A DNA stretch of 64,000 nucleotides from Flavobacterium soli DSM 19725. Its GTDB lineage: Bacteria; Bacteroidota; Bacteroidia; Flavobacteriales; Flavobacteriaceae. The translations under genes and the position numbers were made by a program. How positions within the stretch are numbered: position 1 is the first letter of the stretch; each line of letters starts with the position of its first letter. The DNA lies in assembly GCF_000422705.1 (NCBI RefSeq), contig NZ_AUGO01000003.1, positions 248,001-312,000 of the forward strand. Reading direction: 5' to 3'. Below the pieces are notes generated by a model, which was given only the letters and a program-made list of their open reading frames with translations, searched no databases and had not been told where the DNA came from. Below, one piece after another: positions 7,865 to 17,123 of the stretch.

Positions 7865-10762
7865 ATGAGAAAAATTACACTTTTATTATTTTTCCTTTAC
7901 AGTGCTTTAGGATTGGCACAGATAACAACTGTACCATCTCCTCCCGAAGCAGGTGGAGCAGTAACAATCAAATTCAACAAGACAGGTACTCCTTTGGCAA
8001 GTTACACCGGAACTATTTATGCCCATATCGGACTAACTGTTAATGGTGTTATTTGGCAAAATGTTATTGGAAACTGGGGAAATAATGCTACACAGCCCGC
8101 CTTAGTTCTAGAATCGGGAACTACTTACAAGTTAGACATAACTCCAGATTTATATACTTATTTTGGCGTACCCACAACCAGTACAATTACCCAAATCTGT
8201 GTTGTTTTTAGAGGTGCAGCAGGTAGCCCACAAACTACTGATAACTTTATCAATGTTGGTGCCTTTCAAGTAAACTTGACAGCTCCAGTTGAAAACAGTA
8301 CTGCGATTTTAGCATCAGGCAGCAACATTACAGTTTCTGCAACTAACACGGGTGGAAACGCCAGTTACACCTTGAAATCAAATGGTGTGACGATCAATAC
8401 AAACGCTAGTACTTCGAACTATTCTTATACGCATTCTGGGCTAACCGCGAACCAAAGTTATACTCTGGAAGTGGTGCAGGGAACATCAACTATTACGAAG
8501 AAATTTTCTGCAATTGTGAATCCGGGAATAATAAGTCAAGCCCTTCCTGCTGGAGTGGTAGATGGAATTAATTATAATCCTACGGATGACACCAAAGCAA
8601 CATTGGTACTGAATGCTCCTTTTAAGGATTTCGTATATGTTGCAGGTAGCTTCAACAATTGGCAGCCAGTTGGTACTCATGCCATGAAAAAAGATCCTAC
8701 TTCAGGTAAATTTTGGTTGGAATTAACTGGATTAACCTCTGGAACTTCCTATTCGTATCAATATTGGATTGGAGATCAAACGAATCTTCCAGCCAATTCA
8801 CCTGCTTTGGTAAAAACTGCTGACCCTTTTTCTACTTTGGTATTGAGTCCTTTTGATGATCCTGAAATTCAAACTTTAGGGGTTTATCCAAATTTACCAC
8901 AATATCCAGAAGGTCAAGAAAGAGAAGTTACGGTTTTGCAAACTGGTCCAAATGCACATCACGCTTATACTTGGAGTGAAGCTACTACCAATTTCGTAAA
9001 ACCTAGCAAAAAAGACTTGGTAATTTATGAGGTATTGGTTAGGGATTTTGATGCAAACAGAACGTATCAAAACTTGATTGACAGAATTGATTATTTCAAA
9101 AATCTGAATATCAATGCGATTCAGTTAATGCCTGTTATGGAATTTGAAGGCAACGAAAGCTGGGGATACAATACCGTTTTTCACATGGCTCTTGACAAAA
9201 GATACGGTTCGGAAGCTAAGCTGAAAGAATTCATTGACTTATGCCATCAAAATGGTATTGCAGTTATCTTGGACATTGCTTTAAACCACGTGTATGGCCG
9301 TTCTCCACTCGAAAGAATGTGGATGCTTGATTCAAACGGAGATGGTTGGGCAAACGACAACCCTAGAGTTTCTGCCGAAAATCCATATGCCAATCAAAGT
9401 GCAAGACATTCGTACAACGTAGGTACCGATTTGAATCATTTTAATGAACCAAACAACCTTACCAACACCTATGTTCAACGAACAATCCAACACTGGATGA
9501 ACAATTTTAAAATCGATGGTTTTAGATGGGATTTGACCAAAGGTTTTACACAGAATTGTCCTTATACAGGAAGCGGAACTGCACAAGATGCTTGTACCAA
9601 TAACTATCAAACTGATCGTGTTGCAAAACTAAAATGGTATGCTGATATGCAATGGGCTATCGATCCAAATTTCTATGTAATTTTCGAACATCTTGGCAAC
9701 GGAGGTTCTTATACCGAAGAAGTAGAATGGGCAAATTATAGAAAAACGGGTGAGGCCGATGGAATTTCAAAAGGAATCATGCAATGGAGAAAAATGACAG
9801 ATCCTTATGCTAATTTCTTGAAAGGAAACAGTACCAACCTTTCAGGTGTTGCTGATGCGACTGAACGATTTATCGGTTATGCCGAAAGTCATGATGAAGA
9901 AAGAGTAATGTATAAAGCTTTGACCGAAACTGGACAAACTCAAAACAATCTTTCAAAAGCACTTAAAAGATTATCCGCTTTGGGTGCCGTGCATCTTTTG
10001 GTTCCAGGTCCTAAAATGATTTATCACTTTGGGTCTTTAGGTTATGATGATTCGATTTTTACTTGTAACAACGGAACTGTAAATCCTCCTGGTTCAGGAA
10101 CTGGAAACCCAACAGGAGATTGCAAACTGGACTCTAAACCACAACCGCAATGGACAGAAAACTGGTTAGGAGATGTGGCAAGAAAGCAAGTATATGATGA
10201 CTGGGCAAAAATGATCGCTTTTAGAACAAATGAAAATGTTTTTGAAACTGGACAACATGCTTGGAACTTTTCTACAACTGGAAAACCTAGATTAGATATT
10301 TGGACAAGTACTGTTCAAACGGAAGACTTGAGTTATGTTTTTGTACTAACCAATGCTACAAATAGTATTTCAAACACCCCAGGAGGTTTTCCTTACACAG
10401 GAACTTGGTATAATTTGATGGATGGAACTCCACTTATTGTGACAAACACAACCATGAACATTTCAATCGAGGCAGACGGTTTCAGAGTTTTTGGTAACAA
10501 ACAAGCTCTATTGGACAAAAATGAATTTAATGTGACTAAAGCTACATTATATCCAAACCCTTCCAGCAACACATTTCAAATCAATGTGACAACCAAAGAA
10601 GTCACTATTTATTCGATTACCGGACAATTGGTAGTAAATTTTAAAGGTGGTTTCGAAAGCAACCATACCTATGCAATTGACGGATTAAATCAAGGAATTT
10701 ATTTGGTAAAAGTAACAGACGAAAACGACAATCATACTTCCATAAAGTTGATTAAAAAATAA
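7865..10762 (+). CDS. Secreted GH13 alpha-amylase with T9SS sorting domain
   Basis: A 965-residue exported amylase. A signal peptide (about 1-19, ending GLAQ) is followed by N-terminal beta-domains and a CBM48-like module around 240-300 (FVYVAGSFNNWQP). The GH13 barrel then runs from about 375 to 800. Visible catalytic motifs are FRWDLTKGF (nucleophile Asp556), VIFEHLG (acid/base Glu608) and AESHDEER (transition-state Asp677), plus the DIALNHVYG region. The last about 75 residues are a type A T9SS tail (LYPNPSSNTF ... GIYLVKVTDE ... IKLIKK). It follows the susCDE genes and probably degrades starch outside the cell. Exact linkage specificity cannot be read. Confidence 0.92.
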   Translation: MRKITLLLFFLYSALGLAQITTVPSPPEAGGAVTIKFNKTGTPLASYTGTIYAHIGLTVNGVIWQNVIGNWGNNATQPALVLESGTTYKLDITPDLYTYFGVPTTSTITQICVVFRGAAGSPQTTDNFINVGAFQVNLTAPVENSTAILASGSNITVSATNTGGNASYTLKSNGVTINTNASTSNYSYTHSGLTANQSYTLEVVQGTSTITKKFSAIVNPGIISQALPAGVVDGINYNPTDDTKATLVLNAPFKDFVYVAGSFNNWQPVGTHAMKKDPTSGKFWLELTGLTSGTSYSYQYWIGDQTNLPANSPALVKTADPFSTLVLSPFDDPEIQTLGVYPNLPQYPEGQEREVTVLQTGPNAHHAYTWSEATTNFVKPSKKDLVIYEVLVRDFDANRTYQNLIDRIDYFKNLNINAIQLMPVMEFEGNESWGYNTVFHMALDKRYGSEAKLKEFIDLCHQNGIAVILDIALNHVYGRSPLERMWMLDSNGDGWANDNPRVSAENPYANQSARHSYNVGTDLNHFNEPNNLTNTYVQRTIQHWMNNFKIDGFRWDLTKGFTQNCPYTGSGTAQDACTNNYQTDRVAKLKWYADMQWAIDPNFYVIFEHLGNGGSYTEEVEWANYRKTGEADGISKGIMQWRKMTDPYANFLKGNSTNLSGVADATERFIGYAESHDEERVMYKALTETGQTQNNLSKALKRLSALGAVHLLVPGPKMIYHFGSLGYDDSIFTCNNGTVNPPGSGTGNPTGDCKLDSKPQPQWTENWLGDVARKQVYDDWAKMIAFRTNENVFETGQHAWNFSTTGKPRLDIWTSTVQTEDLSYVFVLTNATNSISNTPGGFPYTGTWYNLMDGTPLIVTNTTMNISIEADGFRVFGNKQALLDKNEFNVTKATLYPNPSSNTFQINVTTKEVTIYSITGQLVVNFKGGFESNHTYAIDGLNQGIYLVKVTDENDNHTSIKLIKK

Positions 10763-10788
10763 GGTTTGATTAGTTAAATTAGGTTTGA

Positions 10789-10827
10789 AAATGCCTTTCC
10801 AATTCGTTTTGGGAAGGCATTTTTTTT
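10789..10827 (+). terminator. Terminator between convergent genes
   Basis: AATGCCTTTCC pairs with GGGAAGGCATT and is followed by eight T residues on the plus strand, so it ends amylase transcription. The tail overlaps the stop codon of the convergent minus-strand gene by a couple of bases. Confidence 0.85.
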
Positions 10828-12397
10828 AAAGCAGAATCTTCACCAATCCTTCGGCTATGCAACGCCATAAAAAATTATAAAAAGATTTTTCTTGGATTCT
10901 TTTTAACTCCACCTCTGTTTCCTTGAGTTCTCCATTTGAATCATTTTTGATAAAAAGATTTCCAATAGCACTTTTGATCTTACTTTCCTTTTCAGGTTTT
11001 TTCTTCTTGTATAACTTGACTTTAAAATCGTGGTATTCTAGAGCAAAATCACCTTTTGCATTAACATCATTTCCTGTAAAATTAAAATATACCTTGTCCA
11101 AAATTCCTTTCGTAGTTGCATTGATGTAAGGTTTGGAAAAAACCGAAATCTGATCGGTATCAAAATTCAAGATGCTTCCTTTGATATTGAATCCGTCAGA
11201 TTTATCCAAAATATTGAAGCTCCAGTCTACTTTCATTGGCGAAGTATTCATAAACTTGCAATCGACCTTGATTTTTACATCGGGCATTTTTTGTTGTCCA
11301 AAGCCGCTTCCAAGATTTCGAGCAGTTAGATTGAAATTATTAAAGGTCAACAACCCCGCTCCTTTCTCGAAGGTTTTTTCTTCTTCATATTCCAGCAAAG
11401 CATTTTTAACCATCAACGTATCGACTTTCAGGGAAAAGGGCAAATCACGAAGCAGTTTATTGTATAATTTTTTCTTGCTCAAGTCATCTTCAGGAATCTT
11501 ACTTCGGTAGATATTGGCATAGACTTTATCTAGGGTAATATTGGAAGTATTGAAGAAAAAACGATCATCCTTGAAACCCCAATCCATATTGGCAACCGAA
11601 ATATCATCCGCTTTTAGCGTAAATAAATCTTTCTCTTTCGCCAATTGACGAACAAATTGTTGCCTATTGAATTCTGAAACCATCGAGAAATTTTTCATTG
11701 CCAATCCAGTGTTCGTCGTTTTCACATTACTCGCTCGAATGTAATATTGCTGATTGGTCAGAAAAAAAAGACTATCACAATCGAAGGCATAACTTTCATA
11801 TGAGAATGGGATTTTTTGTTCCAAAATTTCATCGGAAATCAAAATACCATCCAATTGAACCATTACGTTTTTGACACTCAAAACAGGCGTGTTATCCTTT
11901 ACATAAATAATTTTAAAATCACCTCTGTTCAAATTCACGTTGGAAACAACAATCAACTTCTGGAAAGGTTCCACGACTTGGTTCCGAATACTCTTATAAT
12001 TGTTGATTGCTTTTTTTTCCCTCTTATACAACACCACTTCAGGTTGATTCACTGTTATAGCATACGCCTTAATTTTATCATTGAAAAGAATACCCGAAAT
12101 ACTGAAATCGGTTATTTCTATAGATTCAATTTTAGAATAAATTCCGGCCTTGTTCACAGTATCGTTCAAGGATGATTTTGGCACGACTGTAATGCCTGTA
12201 GCTTTAATTGTTCTTGAAAGCAAGGAAACTTCAAGCTGATCATAAGTGATATGATAAGGTGTTTCATTTTTCTCCGAAATTATTTTCGGTAATTGGGTGT
12301 TGATCCAAATATTAAGTCCAAAATTGACCAAAAATGCCAAAATCAGTACACTGATGGCAACAATTGCAATCTTCAGGTATAGCGGTTTCTTTTTCAT
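10826..12397 (-). CDS. AsmA/DUF748-like membrane-anchored protein
   Basis: A 523-residue protein with one N-terminal membrane segment (about residues 8-30, AIVAISVLILAFLVNFGLNI). A long, mostly beta periplasmic region follows, with phrases typical of AsmA-like and DUF748-like proteins (ATGITVVPKSS, IEITDFSISGILF, NVMVQLDGILI). This fold class is linked to lipid transport or the envelope. I cannot assign a specific role or gene name. It is not clearly co-transcribed with its neighbours. Confidence 0.55.
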   Translation of the reverse strand: MKKKPLYLKIAIVAISVLILAFLVNFGLNIWINTQLPKIISEKNETPYHITYDQLEVSLLSRTIKATGITVVPKSSLNDTVNKAGIYSKIESIEITDFSISGILFNDKIKAYAITVNQPEVVLYKREKKAINNYKSIRNQVVEPFQKLIVVSNVNLNRGDFKIIYVKDNTPVLSVKNVMVQLDGILISDEILEQKIPFSYESYAFDCDSLFFLTNQQYYIRASNVKTTNTGLAMKNFSMVSEFNRQQFVRQLAKEKDLFTLKADDISVANMDWGFKDDRFFFNTSNITLDKVYANIYRSKIPEDDLSKKKLYNKLLRDLPFSLKVDTLMVKNALLEYEEEKTFEKGAGLLTFNNFNLTARNLGSGFGQQKMPDVKIKVDCKFMNTSPMKVDWSFNILDKSDGFNIKGSILNFDTDQISVFSKPYINATTKGILDKVYFNFTGNDVNAKGDFALEYHDFKVKLYKKKKPEKESKIKSAIGNLFIKNDSNGELKETEVELKRIQEKSFYNFLWRCIAEGLVKILL

Positions 12398-12479
12398 ACT
12401 TAGGGGTGATAGCTATATAAATGTAGGAACTTAAAATTTAGTTGGTGTTTATATTATCATAAAATTAAGATCGAAGTGC

Positions 12480-13196
12480 TCAGAACAAGGTAAGTGGCTG
12501 GTTATTTTCAATATGAAAACCTGCCTTTAAGTTTCCCGTTCTAAAAAGATTTACCTTTTCGTGTGCCAAGCGTGTTGGTTCTGGAATTCGGTATTTTCCC
12601 ATGCAATTTTTCATTATCGCAAGACTTTCTTCGGGAGTAATTAGATTTCCGGGTGCAATATAAACAGGCTGAACGTTCTTTTTTGTTCGAAGGGCATAAC
12701 CCAATAATTCCCCTTTATTAAAAATAGCTTCACTTGAAAAAGCTTCCATCCCGAGAGTATCAAATTTTCCATAAAGTATACTTTTTGCACAACCAATTGT
12801 AGGCTGGTTATGCAATACTCCAAAATGGGATGCGATTCCCATTCTCCTGGGATGCGTTATTCCTTGTCCGTCGAGAACAAGCAAGTCGGGTTTTTGAGGT
12901 AATTGTTGCCAGGCAAGCATCAAAGAAGGGACTTCCCGAAAAGCCAAATATCCAGGAACATACGGAAAAGTAGTTACAGAAGAAATGAGTGAATAGGATT
13001 GAAGAATCATTTCCGGATAGCTCAAAATCACGATTCCAGCATAAACAGTTGTACTGTATTTATTGAAAGAAATATCAGCTCCGCCGATAGTCTTTATTTC
13101 TTTTTCAAGCGGTTGCAATAGGACTTGTTCACGCATTTCCAATTGGAGGCGAGTGGCTTCAGTTATTGTAAAATGATCGTATGTAAACATTGGCAT
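12480..13196 (-). CDS. nfi: Endonuclease V (deoxyinosine 3' endonuclease)
   Basis: A 238-residue endonuclease V, which nicks DNA 3' to deoxyinosine as a first step in repair of deaminated adenine. All four metal-site residues known from the Thermotoga enzyme are visible at nearly the same positions: Asp41 (GGADISF), Glu88 (FREVP), Asp109 (LVLDGQG) and His115 (HPRRMG). The strand-separating PYVPGYLAFRE wedge motif is also present. The length is normal. It stands between the AsmA-like gene and the remB-like gene with its own gaps. Confidence 0.95.
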   Translation of the reverse strand: MPMFTYDHFTITEATRLQLEMREQVLLQPLEKEIKTIGGADISFNKYSTTVYAGIVILSYPEMILQSYSLISSVTTFPYVPGYLAFREVPSLMLAWQQLPQKPDLLVLDGQGITHPRRMGIASHFGVLHNQPTIGCAKSILYGKFDTLGMEAFSSEAIFNKGELLGYALRTKKNVQPVYIAPGNLITPEESLAIMKNCMGKYRIPEPTRLAHEKVNLFRTGNLKAGFHIENNQPLTLF

Positions 13197-13255
13197 TTAG
13201 TGTTCTTATAAATATAGGAACAAAAAACATCTGTTATTGTTTAATTTATCTTAAA

Positions 13256-13284
13256 TAAAAAAGCTGCAAATAAAATTTACAGCC
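13256..13284 (-). terminator. Terminator after remB-like gene
   Basis: On the minus strand GCTGTAAA pairs with TTTGCAGC (one G-T pair) around a short loop, followed by a T run. It lies about 27 bp past the stop of the RemB-like gene. Confidence 0.65.
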
Positions 13285-13310
13285 TTCTATTATCTTAAAA
13301 AAAACATATT

Positions 13311-15407
13311 CTAATAATCAAAATACCAGTTGAAGATGTCAGCTCTCAAACCTATTGTAAACCAGGTAGTATCTTCCTTAAAAACTGTTGGCGTATCAGT
13401 TTCTGGACTAAAGCTTCTATAGATTAAACTTCCAAAAAGCTTCAAATTTGTAGCCGGATTGATCAAATATCCCGCTTGCAAATCAGCAATCATGATATTG
13501 GTTTTATTTCCTTGACCGATGACAACACCATTGTCAAAAGGTCTATTTTCTTCGTAGGTCTTGTAGATATTTCCTCCATAATTGAATCCATCCTCGGCAG
13601 TATCAAAATCCAAGCCTCTAACTCCCAGCGTCAATTTTGCATCAGCAAAATACCTTCCTTTGTGGTATCGGGCTATGGCAATAAATTCCTTCATATTCCC
13701 TCCCCATTGGTGCCCTAAACTCTGGTTATTGTGTCCATAATTCGTGATGGCTTCACTGTGAGAATACACATACGGACGAAGGTGGTTGTATTCTACCTGA
13801 AGTAACAGGTTTTTTATATTTAAGGCGTTGAAATATTTCAGCCCGATTTGGTATCCATATTTGTTTCCCCAACTTTTATTTTGCTCCTTGATGTCGGCTA
13901 ACGAGAATTCATCCAAGATAAATTGTCCATAAAGATTGAATTGGTTATTCAATTTGTATTTCGCAGTCATTCCTAAAACGGCATTTCCACTTCTGGAAGA
14001 AGATGTAAATTCTACTGTCCTGTAAAAAATAATCGGATTTACGAAGTTCATATCAAAACCTCTATCATTTGAATTGGTCCAAATCACCGATTCGAAAAAA
14101 CCGATGTTCATTCGCTTGCTAAGATTCCAACTCAAGTAATGATTAGCCATAAATTTAGTGGCATACGTTCGCTCTTCAGTCACTTCGGGACGAACATCTT
14201 TTAGCCACATATAGGTATTGGTATATTTTATTTTCCAAAAAGTAGTATTGATTTTAAAGAAAGGATACGGACTTGCTCCATCACCCATCAATAAAGATCT
14301 ATAACCGTCACCCAGGAAATTCCTGCCATAACCCAATTGTAAATTGATGGCATTACTTGGCGTAAAGGTTAAAGTGGCATCTGCCGAAGGAAAATCATAG
14401 GCATCTTCCTTGAATCGTTTTCCAATTCCAATACCTGGAATAATACCCGGATTTCCACCATCTGGCGGAATGGACTCGATATAGCGATTGTAATAATCTG
14501 CAAACCGACCTTGACTTTCATAGATAGTCGAGGTCAGAACTAGATTTTTACCTAAACCTGCTTGAACTTGAAGTCCTCTCGTGTTTTGATAAGTATAACT
14601 GACATCACTCGGGCTGCTTTTCCCAACTCGAAGATCAACAATGGGATTTAAAGTAATCCAATAATCTTCACCTTGCATTTGAAAAAAGTGTTCGTTCCAA
14701 AGTTTCTTACCCCACCAGCCTTCTTTGTTTTTCATCAGCTTTTGATTCTCTGCTTTCAAATCATAATATTTGGCAACTTCAGCATAAGTATAAGGTTTCG
14801 AAGCGGTGTGGTTATTGCTTCCCACTTGATTCATTTCGTCATCAAATTGAGCATAAAAACTATGAGACAAGGGAATATTCAAATTACTTGTTAAGACTGG
14901 ATTATCAAATTTTTTATAGACGATACTGTCAAATTCCGTGAGTTCCTTATTCCTGTTTTCCTTAATTATTGTAGCTTCATCTTTTTCAACAACCAAGGTG
15001 TCACTTTGATTTTGAAGCGGAATGGCAATTTTGTAGATATATTTTGAATAGGTGGCATTACCATTAAATGTTGGTGGTTTCACTTTTGGAAGCATCCCAA
15101 AAACACGCTTGCTTTCCTTTACCAATTCTGGATAAATCGCATCCACATATTGTACTTTAAATGTTCCTGTTGTATCCACTTCAAAAAGCACTTTGACATT
15201 TCCCTTGTAATTGTTTTGCTTCAAATCATCGGGAACTTGAAAATTATTAAATACAAAATCCTGCAATTGCGAATAAAAACAATTTTCTAATTCGACACCA
15301 TTTAGGTTTTCACAGTTACTAAAAACGGGGAACTTTTCTGAACTACGGCTTTGCGAAAACACAAAAAACGTATTTAGAAAAAACAATACCAGTAGGCTCT
15401 TCTTCAT
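13311..15407 (-). CDS. remB: RemB-like outer-membrane gliding motility protein
   Basis: A 698-residue exported protein with a signal peptide ending FVFSQS (about residue 20). Residues 65-130 resemble a TonB C-terminal-like module (KVLFEVDTTGTF). The remainder is a beta-barrel with Wzi/capsule-assembly-like features such as LQLGYGRNFLGDGYRSLLMGD. In F. johnsoniae RemB is a surface protein needed for normal gliding and spreading, and its gene lies a few genes from sprA in the same order seen here. The name rests on this synteny and remembered similarity. The biochemical role is unknown. Confidence 0.75.
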   Translation of the reverse strand: MKKSLLVLFFLNTFFVFSQSRSSEKFPVFSNCENLNGVELENCFYSQLQDFVFNNFQVPDDLKQNNYKGNVKVLFEVDTTGTFKVQYVDAIYPELVKESKRVFGMLPKVKPPTFNGNATYSKYIYKIAIPLQNQSDTLVVEKDEATIIKENRNKELTEFDSIVYKKFDNPVLTSNLNIPLSHSFYAQFDDEMNQVGSNNHTASKPYTYAEVAKYYDLKAENQKLMKNKEGWWGKKLWNEHFFQMQGEDYWITLNPIVDLRVGKSSPSDVSYTYQNTRGLQVQAGLGKNLVLTSTIYESQGRFADYYNRYIESIPPDGGNPGIIPGIGIGKRFKEDAYDFPSADATLTFTPSNAINLQLGYGRNFLGDGYRSLLMGDGASPYPFFKINTTFWKIKYTNTYMWLKDVRPEVTEERTYATKFMANHYLSWNLSKRMNIGFFESVIWTNSNDRGFDMNFVNPIIFYRTVEFTSSSRSGNAVLGMTAKYKLNNQFNLYGQFILDEFSLADIKEQNKSWGNKYGYQIGLKYFNALNIKNLLLQVEYNHLRPYVYSHSEAITNYGHNNQSLGHQWGGNMKEFIAIARYHKGRYFADAKLTLGVRGLDFDTAEDGFNYGGNIYKTYEENRPFDNGVVIGQGNKTNIMIADLQAGYLINPATNLKLFGSLIYRSFSPETDTPTVFKEDTTWFTIGLRADIFNWYFDY

Positions 15408-15428
15408 TTTATTTTTTTATTTCAGAAA

Positions 15429-16172
15429 TTAGTACTCCTTATTTGAAACTCCTCCGTTTGCAATTGCTTTCGCAGATGAAGTTCCGATTCTTTTCACGCC
15501 AAGTTTAATCATTTGAACTGCTTCTTCATATGTTCTAACACCTCCTGCAGCTTTGATGGGCAACGGACAAGCATTTTCAAGCATCATGATAATAGTTGGG
15601 ATTGTAGCACCATTCGGCTCATTATTAATTGTTTTATAAAAACCTGTAGAGGATTTTACAAAAACCGAACTATAAAATTCTTCCTTGAAATTCGACATCA
15701 CGATATTTTTTATGAGTGCCGAAAGTTGCACAATTTGCTGATGGTTTAAAGCCGCAACTTCGATGATCCATTTCACAATTTTATGATGTTCCAAACCTAG
15801 TTTTGTGCATTCCAGAAGCTCTTCTTTTACCAATGCGAGATTTCCATCCTTAAAAGCTTCGTAGTTGCATACAAAATCCAAATCATCGGCTCCATCCAAA
15901 ATCGCTTGATTGGCTTCCTTTAATTTTTCTTCTAATGAAGATTGTCCTAGGGGAAAATCAATAACGGTTCCAATATGCACTTTCGATTTGGACTCAACAA
16001 TCATTTCTTTGGCGGAAGGTACCATTTCTGGACGAATCATGATGAGTTTAAACTGTTCATCCATGGCTTCCTGAATAAATTGCTGGACGACTTTTTTATT
16101 CTCAACTTCGCTAAGTCCTGCTTGTTCGGCAGTTTTCAAATAGGTGGAGTCTAAATATTGTTTGATGTTCAT
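15429..16172 (-). CDS. deoC: Deoxyribose-phosphate aldolase
   Basis: A 247-residue class I aldolase that splits 2-deoxyribose 5-phosphate into acetaldehyde and glyceraldehyde 3-phosphate in deoxynucleoside salvage. The Schiff-base lysine is Lys173 in FVKSSTGF, the second active-site lysine is Lys207 in PIKAAGGVRT, and the conserved acidic patch is DDLDFVCN (about 96-103). The length is normal. It lies 21 bp upstream of the remB-like gene and the two may be co-transcribed. Confidence 0.95.
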   Translation of the reverse strand: MNIKQYLDSTYLKTAEQAGLSEVENKKVVQQFIQEAMDEQFKLIMIRPEMVPSAKEMIVESKSKVHIGTVIDFPLGQSSLEEKLKEANQAILDGADDLDFVCNYEAFKDGNLALVKEELLECTKLGLEHHKIVKWIIEVAALNHQQIVQLSALIKNIVMSNFKEEFYSSVFVKSSTGFYKTINNEPNGATIPTIIMMLENACPLPIKAAGGVRTYEEAVQMIKLGVKRIGTSSAKAIANGGVSNKEY

Positions 16173-16187
16173 CTGATAAAAATAAAA

Positions 16188-16210
16188 AAATCCCAGCGAA
16201 TGGGACTGTT
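16188..16210 (-). terminator. Terminator after vanZ-like gene
   Basis: On the minus strand TCCCA pairs with TGGGA over a five-base loop and is followed by a T run. It lies just past the VanZ-like stop, so sprA-side transcription likely ends here and deoC-remB form a separate unit. Confidence 0.7.
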
Positions 16211-16218
16211 TTTCTAGT

Positions 16219-16641
16219 TTATTTTTTTAGAAGTTTTTTAAAGTAGCTTAATGCAATTTGGATTACAATTATCGCCAATATACTTCCTGAAGTATTTGCC
16301 AAAACATCCAAAGGATCACCACTTCTAGTCACGGTAAATTGGTCTTGGCAAATTTCAATTGTTACTCCATAAAAAAATGAAAATAAAAAAGCCTTGATTA
16401 ATGCGTTTCTATTTTCATTTAAAAAATAAAATTTAAAGGTCAAAAACCACAAGAATGTCATTCCGAAGTGGAATGTAATGTGACCTATCTTATCAAAGTG
16501 ATCTGCTTCTATTTTGGGCAGATCATTAAAACTAGCCAAACAGAAAAAAGTAACTATGGCTGTCCAAATAATGGTTAGCCATAGTACTAGTTTTTTATGC
16601 TCCAATAAGTTCTTTATAAGCTTCACTTGATAGTAATTCAT
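16219..16641 (-). CDS. VanZ-like membrane protein
   Basis: A small membrane protein of about 140 residues with four predicted helices ([71 protein letters not shown]). The [11 protein letters not shown]...[14 protein letters not shown] segment is the VanZ-like signature. The start is uncertain: the ATG at 16641 overlaps gcvH by 47 bp, another ATG lies at 16650, and a TTG at 16605 would cut the overlap to 11 bp and give 129 residues. Function is unknown. It follows gcvH, as in other flavobacteria. Confidence 0.8.
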   Translation of the reverse strand: MNYYQVKLIKNLLEHKKLVLWLTIIWTAIVTFFCLASFNDLPKIEADHFDKIGHITFHFGMTFLWFLTFKFYFLNENRNALIKAFLFSFFYGVTIEICQDQFTVTRSGDPLDVLANTSGSILAIIVIQIALSYFKKLLKK

Positions 16642-16975
16642 TAAAATCATCTACATTCGAAACTTTTACTTTGATCATCCAGCCATCTCCATAAGGATCT
16701 TTGTTTACTTTTTCTGGATCGCTTTCTAGAGAATCATTGAATTCGATGATTTCTCCAGCCAATGGCAAGAACAAATCCGAAACTGTTTTTACAGCCTCAA
16801 CCGTTCCAAAAACCTCATCTTTTTCAAGGGTTTGGTCCAAGGTTTCTACCTCAACATAAACGATATCTCCTAATTCTTTTTGAGCAAATTCTGTAATTCC
16901 TACAGTTGCAACATCGCCATCTAGGCTAACCCATTCGTGGTCTTTAGTGTATTTTAAATTCGATGGAATATTCAT
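16595..16975 (-). CDS. gcvH: Glycine cleavage system H protein
   Basis: A 126-residue lipoyl carrier of the glycine cleavage system, shuttling the aminomethyl group between the P, T and L proteins in the cytoplasm. The lipoylation lysine is Lys63 within [14 protein letters not shown], and the family motifs [20 protein letters not shown] and [10 protein letters not shown] are present. The length is normal. It sits between sprA and the vanZ-like gene. The other gcv genes are not in the window. Confidence 0.96.
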   Translation of the reverse strand: MNIPSNLKYTKDHEWVSLDGDVATVGITEFAQKELGDIVYVEVETLDQTLEKDEVFGTVEAVKTVSDLFLPLAGEIIEFNDSLESDPEKVNKDPYGDGWMIKVKVSNVDDFNELLSSEAYKELIGA

Positions 16976-17123
16976 TGTTATAGTGTTTTGTTGTTTGAAA
17001 AAGCAAATGTATAGCTTACTATTATATTTTTAAAATGTTTTGGTTACTAAGTTTCAATTAAAAATTAAAAATTACAACTTAAATGTGAAATTACAACTCG
17101 ATAATCTTCTTTAATTAATTCTA